A stretch of DNA of 64,000 nt from Pseudomonas sp. PDM18 (GCF_014852585.1 NZ_JACVBX010000002.1:62001-126000); one strand, 5' to 3'. Counted from the stretch's first letter, positions 8,706 to 17,087 are shown. Notes: a model not told the origin generated them from the sequence alone. Numbers and translations: made by a program.

Positions 8706-10403
8706 CTAGAAGCGCGGGCTACCCTTGGGAAGCTTGAGCTGGATCAAGGCGGCGACCTGTGCCCGGGTCGGGCTGCCGACCTCCAGTTCGCCGCCCAGCA
8801 GGCGGCACAGCCGATGGGCGAGGTGAATGCGCGCCTGGCTGCCCAGGCCGCTGAGCTGGGCGCGGATATCGCCGGCGGCTGGAGCATGGAACGTTAGGCG
8901 CCATTCCACTTCGCCATGCAGCAGGGGAGCGCCGCTGGCCGTGAGCTCCAGCGGGTGGATCCCGGCCTTGTCGAAACAGCGCAGCAGGACGCTGATCAGG
9001 CGCTGGTAGCGATTGGGATCGATCCAGCCCCAGACATCCTCCGGGTTGGCCTCGAAGCGCAACTGCGGGTGGGTAATCCGCAGGGCCTGCTCGGTCAGGC
9101 GGTTGAGTTCCTCGGATTGCGGGATCGCCAGCACGGTGCCGCGTTCCAGCTGGATCAGTTCCTGAAGGATTTCGAGCTTGTCGCGCAAGGTTGCCAGGTG
9201 CGGGTGAGCGGCGGCCAGCGCGTCGTCCTCGGGGTGGCGGGTTTGCGCTTGGGCGAGCAGGTGGCCCAGGCTGTCGGTCTCCGCGAGCAGGTCCTGGCCT
9301 GAGCTCAGGAGAAATTCAGTGCGGCTGGCGTACAGCGATTCCAGGTACGCCTTGGACTCCTGCAGTCGCTCGACGTAGCGCTCGTTCTCGGTGATGTCCA
9401 CGTAAGAGGCGAGGACACCGATCACCTCGCCGGACTCTTCCTTCAATGGCACGCCGATCAGTCGCACGGTGCGACTCTCGCCCAGCGCGCGCATGCCGAC
9501 GATCAGCGAAAACGTTTTGCCGCCTGCGGCACCCTTGAGGAATTCCTGCTGCGCCTGGGGTATCTGCGCCGGCTCGACCTTGCCGAGCTCGAACACGCGT
9601 GCACCGAGTAGTTCGTCCGGGCGTTTCTGGTAGACCTCGGCAAAGCTCTGGTTGCAGGACAGCAGCGTACCTGCGGTGCTCCACAGGCTGACCGGGTTGG
9701 GCAGGACTTCCAGCAGTTGCCTGAGCTCGTCGGTGCTGCTGGGAGGGGGCGTGGATGCATGGGAAAGGTGGCCGATCACGCCGTCACTGAGCAGCCCGCG
9801 TACCTTGGCGGCGTCCACCAGGTCGATCAGCGAGTCGGTCTGGGTCTTCTCCAGCAGGCGGGTCTTGTAGGTACTGACCGTGCGATCGCTGATGGCCAGT
9901 GCCTCGGCGATGTCCTTGACCCGGTAGCCCTGGGCCAGGTACTGCAGCACGGTGAGCTCGCGTGGGGTGATGTGTTCGCCCAGGCTGTCCGATCCGGGCG
10001 CGCCGCCCAGGCCGTCCGGCAGGCGTGCGGGGAACACCTGGCGGCCGCCGAGCACCAGTCTTACAGCCTCATCCAGCTCCTCGGGGCGGTCGCTCTTGTG
10101 CACGAAGCCACGGGCTCCCGCGCGCAACGCCAGGCTCTGGTAGTGCGCGCCGGCCAGTTGCGTGAACACCAGTGATTTCTGCCTGGGCACTTCATGGTGC
10201 AGGCGTTGCAGCAGTTCCAGCCCGCTCAGGCGCGGCAGGTCGAGGTCGAGTAGCAGCAGGTCGGGATGCAGGCGGCGCACCAGTTCGTGTGCATGACGGC
10301 CGTCCATGGCTTCGCCGATGACCTCGTGCCCGGCGGCGTTCAGGCGCTGGCGCAGGGCGGCGCGAACGAAGGGTTGCGGGTCGGCGATGACGATGCGGCT
10401 CAT
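8706..10403 (-). CDS. Hybrid response regulator: receiver, LuxR-type HTH, PAS and degenerate kinase-like C-terminus
   Basis: 565 residues. Residues 1-120 are a CheY-like receiver: acidic D8, phospho-acceptor D53 in LLLLDLDLPRLSG, T81 and K103 are present, so it looks phosphorylatable. Residues 140-205 carry a NarL/FixJ HTH (ITPRELTVLQYLAQGYRVKDIAEAL and ISDRTVSTYKTRLLEK). Residues 222-340 are a PAS/PAC module (LPNPVSLWSTAGTLLSCNQSF to VLASYVDITENE). The remainder resembles a histidine kinase transmitter, but the H-box position reads RTEFLLSSGQDLL where kinases have the phosphorylated His, and the ATP-lid glycines are missing although the last strand (LGGELEVGS to ALIQLKLP) survives. Most NarL-type regulators are about 210 residues, so this is a large extension after the HTH. 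It lies upstream of the autotransporter on the same strand with a 95-bp gap, suggesting a regulator-target pair. The signal and partner kinase are unknown. Confidence 0.85.
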   Translation of the reverse strand: MSRIVIADPQPFVRAALRQRLNAAGHEVIGEAMDGRHAHELVRRLHPDLLLLDLDLPRLSGLELLQRLHHEVPRQKSLVFTQLAGAHYQSLALRAGARGFVHKSDRPEELDEAVRLVLGGRQVFPARLPDGLGGAPGSDSLGEHITPRELTVLQYLAQGYRVKDIAEALAISDRTVSTYKTRLLEKTQTDSLIDLVDAAKVRGLLSDGVIGHLSHASTPPPSSTDELRQLLEVLPNPVSLWSTAGTLLSCNQSFAEVYQKRPDELLGARVFELGKVEPAQIPQAQQEFLKGAAGGKTFSLIVGMRALGESRTVRLIGVPLKEESGEVIGVLASYVDITENERYVERLQESKAYLESLYASRTEFLLSSGQDLLAETDSLGHLLAQAQTRHPEDDALAAAHPHLATLRDKLEILQELIQLERGTVLAIPQSEELNRLTEQALRITHPQLRFEANPEDVWGWIDPNRYQRLISVLLRCFDKAGIHPLELTASGAPLLHGEVEWRLTFHAPAAGDIRAQLSGLGSQARIHLAHRLCRLLGGELEVGSPTRAQVAALIQLKLPKGSPRF

Positions 10404-10459
10404 CCTGGGCTTCCTGCGCGGATTGGTCGTGCAGCAAGGGTAGTCCAGCTTGCGCCTGA

Positions 10460-10960
10460 TCAGACGAGGCAGACCAGCGGGCGCAGGGCGAGGGCACTCA
10501 GGTACAGCCCCAGGCCGAACACCGTGTGGGTGATCAGGCTGTGCAGGCGGGCCTTGGTCGGATTCGCAGTCTTACTGGCGGCGATGCCCAGGCCCAGCGC
10601 CGGTTGCATCAGCAAGAAGGGCATGGCCACGGTGACCACGCCGAAAAGCAGCGCCGGCAGCAGGGTCGGCCGGCACAGCCAGGCGCTGCCGGTCAGCGCG
10701 ACCAGCACGACGGCGAAGACAATCCCGGTCAGGTAGTGGATGGCCCAGCCCAGCGGCCGTTCGCCGGTTACCGGTGAGGCTTTGCCGATGGCGGTGTGGC
10801 GGAACTGACCGCGCGGCATGTGGCCGATCCAGCGGCCGACCAGGGCGTAGTCCAGAGAGGGCACGCCGAGCACGCGCCGGCGCAGGACGGTCCAGCCGTC
10901 CATCAGCAGGGTGGCGCCAATGCCGATGGCGATAGTGGTGAGGAAGGTCGAGAGGGGCAT
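10460..10960 (-). CDS. DUF2938 family integral membrane protein
   Basis: 166 residues from the ATG at 10960, chosen because AAGGAATC lies just upstream; an in-frame ATG 12 codons earlier has no such site. Four to five membrane segments are visible (about 5-20, 77-97, 102-122 and 140-160), with the conserved-looking WTVLRRRVLGVPSLDYALVGRWIGHMPRG and GWAIHYLTGIVFA. I associate these with DUF2938, a family without known function. Its promoter region overlaps the end of the upstream MFS gene and has an unusual MerR-type layout (see the regulatory site at 10992-11022), so it is probably induced separately. Confidence 0.75.
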   Translation of the reverse strand: MPLSTFLTTIAIGIGATLLMDGWTVLRRRVLGVPSLDYALVGRWIGHMPRGQFRHTAIGKASPVTGERPLGWAIHYLTGIVFAVVLVALTGSAWLCRPTLLPALLFGVVTVAMPFLLMQPALGLGIAASKTANPTKARLHSLITHTVFGLGLYLSALALRPLVCLV

Positions 10961-10991
10961 GGCTGATTCCTTCGAGTGAGTCGATGGAACC

Positions 10992-11022
10992 AGCATCCCG
11001 GTTCAAGTGGACTTGAGGTCAA
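10992..11022 (-). promoter_or_regulatory. MerR-type promoter/operator for the DUF2938 gene
   Basis: Reading leftward: -35 TTGACC (11022-11017), a 19-nt spacer TCAAGTCCACTTGAACCGG holding the dyad TCAAGT-CC-ACTTGA, then a weak -10 GATGCT (10997-10992). A 19-nt spacer with a centred dyad is the hallmark of promoters activated by MerR/SoxR family regulators. The same -35 and half-sites recur at 49039-49069. Confidence 0.6.
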
Positions 11023-12215
11023 GCCCCGCTGGCGATGCGTCGGCTCAGGTTGGAGCCCAGCACATAGAACACCCCGCCGCCGACGATAAAGGCACCGAGC
11101 ATGACGAAGACCCAGTGCGGCGCAAACAGCGAGAGGAAGAGCCCCACCAGGATCGGTCCGAAGGCACCGCCCAGGTTCGCCAGATTCTGCGTGCCGTAGT
11201 ACACGCCGCGCAGGTGCTGCGGGGCGATGCGGTCGATGAACATGTACTCGGCGGGAATCACGATGATCTCGCCCAGGGTGAACACCACCATCGCCAGCCC
11301 CCAGTGCCACAGGCTGTGGGACAGGCCGAAGCCGACGATGCCCAGCACGAACAGCCCCAGGCCGACGATCAGCCAGCGTTGCAGGTGCTCGTTGCCGATG
11401 CGCTTGCCCAGCAGGTACTGCAGGGCGATCACCGTGACGGCGTTGACTCCCAGCAGCGTCTGGATTACCTGGTAGGCGTATTCTGCCGTGCCGGTAGCCA
11501 CCAGGTACTGCGACAGGTAGGCGGAGAACTGGCCGAACACCACGGCGGTGAGCACGCCGCCGATGGTGAAGTACATCAGCCGATGGTCCTTCGTCAGCAC
11601 GCCCAGCACCGCGATGAACGAGGGCGGCGCCACGCCTTCGGCCGGGCGCATGCCGCGGTCGCCATAGCGCAGGAAAGCGAGCAGGAAGAGGGTGCCCAGA
11701 AGCGCCGAGAGCACGAACGGCAGGTGCTGGCTCCAGTGCGCCAGGGCCGCGCCGATGAAGGGGCCGATGGCGTACGCGAGGTTGATCAGCGTGTAGCGGA
11801 TGGAGAACGCGCGGCCCTGCTCACCGGCCGGCAGCAGGCGGCCGAAGATGGTCTTCACCACCACGTCGGTGACCGAGTAGGCGAAGTTGAAACCCAGCAG
11901 GAACAGGAAGAACAGCCACAGCTGGCTGGTCAGCAGCATGCCGGCGAAGGCGGCGACGAAGCAGCTGCCGAAGCCGAGGATCAGGCGGAAGCCGGGCATC
12001 CGGTCGATCAGGAAACCGCCGTAGAGGCTGAGCAGCGAGCCGCCGAACAGCGCGCCACCCATGATCAGGCCGATGCGGTCGACGCCCAGGCCGAAGCGGG
12101 TCGAGAGGTAGATCACCAGATAGGGCAGGGTGATGGCGCGGCCCATGGTGAGGAGGAAGGTGCCGCACAGCAGCAGGTTGACCTGTAGCGGGTAACGCTT
12201 GAGCGCGGCGAGCAT
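11019..12215 (-). CDS. MFS transporter
   Basis: 398 residues with twelve predicted membrane segments. The motif GGFLIDRMPGFRLILGFG between helices 2 and 3 is the MFS loop signature, and the protein resembles the drug-efflux DHA1 branch (MdtH/YdeE-like) in size and in its N-terminal TMGRAITLPYLVIYLSTRFGL. It is the last gene of a leftward series after an SDR and a tautomerase (110-bp gap), so it may export a product or inhibitor linked to them. The substrate cannot be assigned. Confidence 0.8.
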   Translation of the reverse strand: MLAALKRYPLQVNLLLCGTFLLTMGRAITLPYLVIYLSTRFGLGVDRIGLIMGGALFGGSLLSLYGGFLIDRMPGFRLILGFGSCFVAAFAGMLLTSQLWLFFLFLLGFNFAYSVTDVVVKTIFGRLLPAGEQGRAFSIRYTLINLAYAIGPFIGAALAHWSQHLPFVLSALLGTLFLLAFLRYGDRGMRPAEGVAPPSFIAVLGVLTKDHRLMYFTIGGVLTAVVFGQFSAYLSQYLVATGTAEYAYQVIQTLLGVNAVTVIALQYLLGKRIGNEHLQRWLIVGLGLFVLGIVGFGLSHSLWHWGLAMVVFTLGEIIVIPAEYMFIDRIAPQHLRGVYYGTQNLANLGGAFGPILVGLFLSLFAPHWVFVMLGAFIVGGGVFYVLGSNLSRRIASGA

Positions 12216-12325
12216 TCCATGCCTCGGCTGTCGGTGGGAACGGTTGGGCTCCCGATCCTATCAGCACCGACTTGGTGCATGGCAAGCGCCGAAGGCTCTG
12301 GCGAGCCCTCGGCGTGCCCGCTGGG

Positions 12326-12541
12326 TCAGCTTTTGCCGTGCTTGCCCTGGGCCTTCAGCTCGGCAACGGTCTTGCCACCCACGCCCCAGGCGTCGGTGGC
12401 GATTTCCTGGATCACCACGTAGGTGGTGGACGGCGGCTTGCGCAGCACGCGCTCCAGCAGTTCGGTGACGCCTTCGATGAGCTGGCGGCGCTCGTCGGCA
12501 GTGACGCCTTCGTCGGTGACCTGGATGTTTACGTAGGGCAT
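12326..12541 (-). CDS. 4-oxalocrotonate tautomerase family protein
   Basis: 71 residues beginning MPYVNIQVT: after removal of Met, Pro1 would be the catalytic base of this superfamily. The remainder (TADERRQLIEGVTELLERVLRKPPSTTYVVIQEIATDAWGVGGKTVAE) follows the beta-alpha-beta pattern and the usual length of about 62-75 residues. It resembles YdcE/PptA-like tautomerases more than catabolic XylH. Substrate unknown. It lies 32 bp downstream of the SDR gene on the same strand and is probably co-transcribed with it. Confidence 0.85.
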   Translation of the reverse strand: MPYVNIQVTDEGVTADERRQLIEGVTELLERVLRKPPSTTYVVIQEIATDAWGVGGKTVAELKAQGKHGKS

Positions 12542-12573
12542 GGAGGATCTCCGTTGTTGTTGTGAAGGTTGGC

Positions 12574-13308
12574 TTACCAGACGCCGGTGGTGGAGCCACC
12601 GTCGACGTTGAGGATGGTTCCGCTGACGAAGGTCGAGTCGGTCAGGTAGAGCACTGCGTCGACGATATCCTGCGGGCTGCCGATCTCGCCACTGGGGGCG
12701 AGGCCGCGCAGGAAGGCTCGGGTGCCTTCGTCGTCGGGATGCAACGGAGTTTCGATGATCCCCGGTGCGACCGCGTTGACCTGCACGTGGGACGCCGCCA
12801 GCTCCAGGGCCAGGCCGCGCACCGCGCTGTTCAGGCCGCCCTTGATCAGCACCGGCAGCAGCGCCGGCACCTTCACGTTGGGTTGCATGGCAATGGAGGC
12901 GGTGATGCTGATGATGTGACCCGAGCGGTTGGCGGCCATGTGCTTCGCGGCGGCTTGCGATGGGTAGAAGAAGCCCTTGAGGTTGGTATCGACGATGGCT
13001 TCGAGTTCTTCCTCGGTGTAGTCCTCCACCGGCTTGGCGATGAAGATGCCGGCATTGTTGATCAGAATGTCCACCTGGCCGAAGGCCTCGATGGCCTGGG
13101 CGAACAGGCGCCTGGCGGTATCCGGTTGGGCGATGTCGCCGGCCACGGCGAGGAAGTTGTGCGGGTTGCCCAGTTTGGCCGCCGCTTCCTCCAGACGCGC
13201 CTGGGTGCGGGCGTTGCCGACCACGTTGTAGCCGCGCTCCAGGTAGGCGCGGGCAATGGCGAAGCCGAGGCCGCTCGAGGCGCCGGTGACGATGACGGTC
13301 TTGCTCAT
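12574..13308 (-). CDS. SDR family oxidoreductase lacking the canonical catalytic tyrosine
   Basis: 244 residues with a Rossmann fold: TGASSGLG (residues 8-15) binds the dinucleotide, NNAG is present (INNAGIF), and ITASIA supplies the catalytic-site Ser. In the usual YxxxK motif the Lys is kept (PVLIKGGLN) but the Tyr position reads Pro; I checked this in the bases. The C-terminus (VSGTILNVDGGSTTGVW) is typical of classical SDRs. The protein is either an atypical subgroup using another proton donor or a non-catalytic NAD(P)-binding protein. It is divergent from a LysR gene 132 bp away, the usual arrangement for a regulator-target pair, and is followed by a tautomerase and an MFS gene. Confidence 0.85.
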   Translation of the reverse strand: MSKTVIVTGASSGLGFAIARAYLERGYNVVGNARTQARLEEAAAKLGNPHNFLAVAGDIAQPDTARRLFAQAIEAFGQVDILINNAGIFIAKPVEDYTEEELEAIVDTNLKGFFYPSQAAAKHMAANRSGHIISITASIAMQPNVKVPALLPVLIKGGLNSAVRGLALELAASHVQVNAVAPGIIETPLHPDDEGTRAFLRGLAPSGEIGSPQDIVDAVLYLTDSTFVSGTILNVDGGSTTGVW

Positions 13309-13370
13309 GGTGGTTTCTCCGAGAGTGGGGCGGGGCGGTGTGCCCGCGTCTTGGAGGCCAATCTAGGCTG

Positions 13371-13429
13371 CAATCAAGGATTGAAAAATGAGGCCGAAGA
13401 CATTTGAATTGATACCTTGTGTAATCAAT
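13371..13429. promoter_or_regulatory. Candidate LysR operator region between SDR and LysR genes
   Basis: Two dyads: CAATC-AAG-GATTG (13371-13383) and ATTGAT-N10-ATCAAT (13408-13429). The second fits the interrupted-dyad form of LysR sites and ends 11 bp before the LysR start codon, so it would allow autoregulation. Confidence 0.45.
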
Positions 13430-13440
13430 CGAGCCGCACC

Positions 13441-14358
13441 ATGCCCCGCCATTTCGACGACCTGCAACTGGGCAGCATCGAGCTGTTCTGCCTGGCGGCG
13501 GAGACCGGCAGCTTCACCGCCGCCGCCAACGGGGCCGGCATCACGCCCGCTGCGGTGAGCCGCTCGGTGGCGCGGCTGGAAGAGCGCCTGGGCGTGCGCC
13601 TGTTCGTCCGCACCACGCGGCAGATGCGTCTGACCGAAGACGGCCGCAACTACTTCGAACAATGCCGGCAGGCGCTGACTCAGCTGGTGGATGCCGAACG
13701 TGCGGTCAGCGGCGGCCAGAGCATCGCCTCCGGGCGCCTGCGCATCAGTGTGCCAACGCCCTACGCGCATTACCGCTTGTTCCCTCGGCTGCCGGAGTTC
13801 CGCCGGCGTTATCCGCAGGTGCAGGTGGAGGTGCATGTCAGCAACCGCAATATCGACTTCGCCAATGAGGGTTACGACCTGGCGATCCGTGGCCGCGACC
13901 CGGCGGATTCCAGCCTGGTGGCGCGGCGCCTCGAGGAAGCGGAGAACGTGGTGGTTGCCACGCCCGAGTACCTTGCGCGTGCCGGTACGCCGCTGACGCT
14001 GGAGGATCTAGCCGGGCACGAGTGCATCCAGTTCGAGCTGCCCAGCACCGGCCGCCGCGTGCCCTGGACGTTCCGGGTGAATGGCAAGGTGGTGGAGATC
14101 GAGACGTCCGGCAGCCTCACGGTGCTGGAGGACTACCTTGCCACCGCGACCCTGGCCAAGTGCGGCGGCGGGTTGATGCAGGCGTACCGCTTCACCGTGC
14201 AGGAGGAGCTGGAGCGCGGCGAGCTGGTCGAAGTGCTTGAGGACTGCGGCCAGACCACGCGGCCATTCTGGCTGATCTACCCGCATGCCCGACATGTGCC
14301 GTCGCGGGTGAGGGCATTCATCGACTTCATGCTGGAGACGATGCCAAACGGTGCGTAG
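13441..14358 (+). CDS. LysR family transcriptional regulator
   Basis: 305 residues from the ATG at 13441. The N-terminal winged HTH (about 5-64: LQLGSIELFCLAAETGSFTA to VSRSVARLEERLGVRLF) is followed by a LysR substrate-binding domain starting ASGRLRISVPTPYAHYRLFP, of the type often paired with oxidoreductases (GRDPADSSLVARRLEEAENVVVATPEYL). It is divergent from the SDR-tautomerase-MFS unit and most likely controls it. The inducer is unknown. Confidence 0.9.
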   Translation: MPRHFDDLQLGSIELFCLAAETGSFTAAANGAGITPAAVSRSVARLEERLGVRLFVRTTRQMRLTEDGRNYFEQCRQALTQLVDAERAVSGGQSIASGRLRISVPTPYAHYRLFPRLPEFRRRYPQVQVEVHVSNRNIDFANEGYDLAIRGRDPADSSLVARRLEEAENVVVATPEYLARAGTPLTLEDLAGHECIQFELPSTGRRVPWTFRVNGKVVEIETSGSLTVLEDYLATATLAKCGGGLMQAYRFTVQEELERGELVEVLEDCGQTTRPFWLIYPHARHVPSRVRAFIDFMLETMPNGA

Positions 14359-14539
14359 GAGCGTCCAGTTTTTCTCTCGGTCCTGTTGATAAATAAAATA
14401 CGAAAGCTTCGCATTTACAAAGAATTTACATCTGCATACACTTTGGGCCCCGCCGGCGTCCCACGCAGGCCTTCGCCAACCCGAGTCATTGCGCCAACAG
14501 AGCGCAAAAGCCTCGAACCCCAAAGGACCCCTCCAGCAG

Positions 14540-16945
14540 ATGAAAGACGTGGCCTCGGGCGCGCTCCTGCTCAGTCTCTCCACCCTTGCTCTCTCCGCGG
14601 TCGCCGCCCCCGTGGCCATCGACCTGCCCAAGCAGCCCCTGGCCGCTTCCCTGGAGCAATTGCAGTCCGCAACCGGAATGCGGATTTCCTATGACCGTGC
14701 CCAGATCGCCAAGATTGGCGCGCCGGCACTCAAGGGCAACATGGAGCCGGGCGAGGCACTCGATCGTCTGCTGGCGGACAGCGGCCTGCAGGGCACGGTC
14801 AACGGCAACAGCGCACAGGTCAGCGGTGCCGTGCGCGGTGGCGCATCGGGCAATGACCGCGTCGACCTGGGTGCCACCGAGGTCGTCGGCGCCGCCCCTG
14901 TGGCGCCGGGCACCACCGAAGGCACCGGCTCCTACACCACCGGCGTGATGCAGACTTCCACCAAGCTGAACATGACTGTCCGCGAGACGCCGCAGTCGGT
15001 GAGCGTGGTCACCCGGCAGCAGATGGAAGACCAGAACATGCAGGACCTGGACGACGCGATCCGCGGCGTCACCGGCATGACTGTCCAGCAGTACGGGCCG
15101 GCGCGAGTGAGCTACGCCGCGCGTGGCTTCGATGTCGACAACATCATGTACGACGGCCTCGCCACCAGCATTTCCACCTACACCCAGGACGTGATTTCCG
15201 CCGCAGACCTGGCGATGTTCGACCGCGTCGAAGTGGTGCGCGGCGCCACCGGCCTGATGCAGGGCGCGGGCAACCCGGCCGCCGCCGTCAACATGGTGCG
15301 CAAGCGCCCGACCCAGGACTTCCACATGAGCCTGGAAGGCAGCGCCGGCACCTGGGACCGCTACCGCAGCCAGGTCGACGTGTCCGGCCCGCTGAACAGC
15401 GAAGGCACCCTGCGCGGCCGTGCGGTGGCCGCCTACGAGACCCGCGATAGCTTCCAGGACGTGGTCAGCGGTGAGCGTGGCGTGCTCTACGGCATCACCG
15501 AGGCCGACCTGAACCCGGACACCACCCTGACCCTGGGTGCGTCCTACCAGAACGACAACAAGAACGACAACTGGGTAGGCCTGCCAGCGCCGCTGGGTGG
15601 TCGTCACCTGGACCTCAAGCGCTCCGACTACTACGGTGCCGACTGGTCCTACTGGGATACCACCACCACCCACCTGTTCGGCGACGTGGTGCACCGTTTC
15701 GACAACGGCTGGCAGATGAAGGTCGCCGCCGACAAGCTCTGGGCGCGCATCGACATGCTCGGCCTGTACAACAGCTGCTACTACACCGAAGGCTGCCCGA
15801 CCATGATCCAGGGGCCGGGCAAGTACGCCTACACCGACGACCACCAGAGCTACGACGCCTTCGCCAACGGCCCGTTCCAGGCCTTCGGCCGTGAGCACGA
15901 ACTGGTATTCGGCGGCAGCTACCGCGAAGAGCGCTTCGACGGCCACGGCGGCTGGGGCGACCTGACCTACAACGACGGCTCGCCGGTGACCCCGTTCGAC
16001 CCGACGAAGTGGGACCCCAGTTCGGTGCAGAAGCCAAACATCGACATGAGCCTCTGGAACATGAAGCTCGACCAGGCGCAGAAGGGCGCCTACGTCACCA
16101 CCCGCCTGAACGTCGCCGACCCGCTCAAGGTCATCCTCGGCGGCCGCCTGGATTGGTACGAGGCCGACCCGCACAACGACACCGGCACCCAGAAGGTCAC
16201 CCGCAACGTCACCCGCTATGCCGGCGTGGTCTACGACCTGAACGACGTCTATTCGGTCTATGCCAGCTACACCGACATCTTCAAGCCGCAGAGCAACTTC
16301 GATTCCAGCGGCAGCCTTCTCGACCCGATCACCGGCAAGAACTACGAGATAGGCCTGAAGGGCGAACACTTCGGCGGCACGCTGAACACCCAGCTCGCGC
16401 TGTTCCAGATCGATCAGGAAAACCGCGCCACGGACGACACCAGCGGTCCCTCGCCGTGCCCCAGCTCGCCGACCTCGATCTACTGCTCGCGGGCTTCGGG
16501 CAAGGTGCGCAGCCAGGGCGTGGACATGGAAGTCAGCGGTGCCATCACCGAGAACTGGCAGGCCATGGCCGGCTACACCTACGTCGACGCCAAGTACAAG
16601 CACGACAGCAACGAGGACAACGTCGGCAAGCCGTTCGACCCGAGCAAGCCGCGCCACCTGTTCAAGCTCGCCACCAGCTACACCCTGCCGGGCGAGCTGC
16701 ACCAGTGGCGCGTGGGCGGCAACCTGGTAACCCAGAGCCAGACCGAGGACACCACCACCGGCTTCCAGCAGGGCGGCTACACGGTGACCAACGCCATGCT
16801 CGGCTACAAGGTCAACGAGAACATCGACACCCGGGTGAACTTCAACAACATCTTCGACAAGTACTATTACAGCGGCATCAGCTTCGGCAACCTGAACTAT
16901 GGTGAGCCGCGCAACCTGATGTTCACGGTGAAGTACTCGATGTGA
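14540..16945 (+). CDS. TonB-dependent siderophore receptor with N-terminal STN signalling domain
   Basis: About 801 residues from the ATG at 14540, which opens a plausible signal peptide (MKDVASGALLLSLSTLALSAVAA). A TTG at 14489 would add 17 basic residues and cannot be excluded. After the signal, residues 24-85 (IDLPKQPLAASLEQLQSATG) form an STN domain, as in FpvA-type receptors that signal to an inner-membrane anti-sigma factor. A TonB-box-like DLGATEVVG, the plug (ETPQSVSVVTRQQMEDQNM to VEVVRGATGLMQGAGNPAAAVNMVRKRPT) and a 22-strand type barrel follow, ending with an aromatic-containing strand (NLMFTVKYSM). Role: energy-dependent uptake of a ferric siderophore, exact ligand unknown. No sigma or anti-sigma gene lies beside it, so any signalling partner is elsewhere. 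No convincing Fur box was seen upstream. Confidence 0.9.
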   Translation: MKDVASGALLLSLSTLALSAVAAPVAIDLPKQPLAASLEQLQSATGMRISYDRAQIAKIGAPALKGNMEPGEALDRLLADSGLQGTVNGNSAQVSGAVRGGASGNDRVDLGATEVVGAAPVAPGTTEGTGSYTTGVMQTSTKLNMTVRETPQSVSVVTRQQMEDQNMQDLDDAIRGVTGMTVQQYGPARVSYAARGFDVDNIMYDGLATSISTYTQDVISAADLAMFDRVEVVRGATGLMQGAGNPAAAVNMVRKRPTQDFHMSLEGSAGTWDRYRSQVDVSGPLNSEGTLRGRAVAAYETRDSFQDVVSGERGVLYGITEADLNPDTTLTLGASYQNDNKNDNWVGLPAPLGGRHLDLKRSDYYGADWSYWDTTTTHLFGDVVHRFDNGWQMKVAADKLWARIDMLGLYNSCYYTEGCPTMIQGPGKYAYTDDHQSYDAFANGPFQAFGREHELVFGGSYREERFDGHGGWGDLTYNDGSPVTPFDPTKWDPSSVQKPNIDMSLWNMKLDQAQKGAYVTTRLNVADPLKVILGGRLDWYEADPHNDTGTQKVTRNVTRYAGVVYDLNDVYSVYASYTDIFKPQSNFDSSGSLLDPITGKNYEIGLKGEHFGGTLNTQLALFQIDQENRATDDTSGPSPCPSSPTSIYCSRASGKVRSQGVDMEVSGAITENWQAMAGYTYVDAKYKHDSNEDNVGKPFDPSKPRHLFKLATSYTLPGELHQWRVGGNLVTQSQTEDTTTGFQQGGYTVTNAMLGYKVNENIDTRVNFNNIFDKYYYSGISFGNLNYGEPRNLMFTVKYSM

Positions 16946-16963
16946 TCCGCCTGGCCTGAACGA

Positions 16964-16994
16964 AAAAGCCCCGCATCGCGGGGCTTTTGTTTTT
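16964..16994 (+). terminator. Intrinsic terminator of the siderophore receptor gene
   Basis: AAAAGCCCCGC-ATC-GCGGGGCTTTT then GTTTTT, 19 bp after the stop codon. Confidence 0.85.
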
Positions 16995-17061
16995 CGTAGG
17001 ACCGAGGGGGACGCCTAGTTCTTGCTGGCGAACAATCCTCCGGCGGCTCCGGTAGGGGGCG

Positions 17062-17087
17062 GTTCGCGAGCAAGCTCGCTTCTACAG
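17062..17087. repeat. REP palindrome
   Basis: GTTCGCGAGCAAGCTCGCTT followed by CTACAG. A diverged copy (TGTAGGAGGGCCATGCCCGC) is at 17199-17218 and a partial one (TTCTTGCTGGCGAAC) at 17020-17034. Confidence 0.75.

Noticed and set aside
14388..14420. AT-rich GATAAATAAAATAC as a Fur box for the siderophore receptor
   Set aside because: Only about 9 of 19 positions match the GATAATGATAATCATTATC consensus; not better than chance for an AT-rich stretch.
14486..16702. 738-codon minus-strand frame over the siderophore receptor
   Set aside because: Antisense shadow of a gene with full TonB-receptor signatures.
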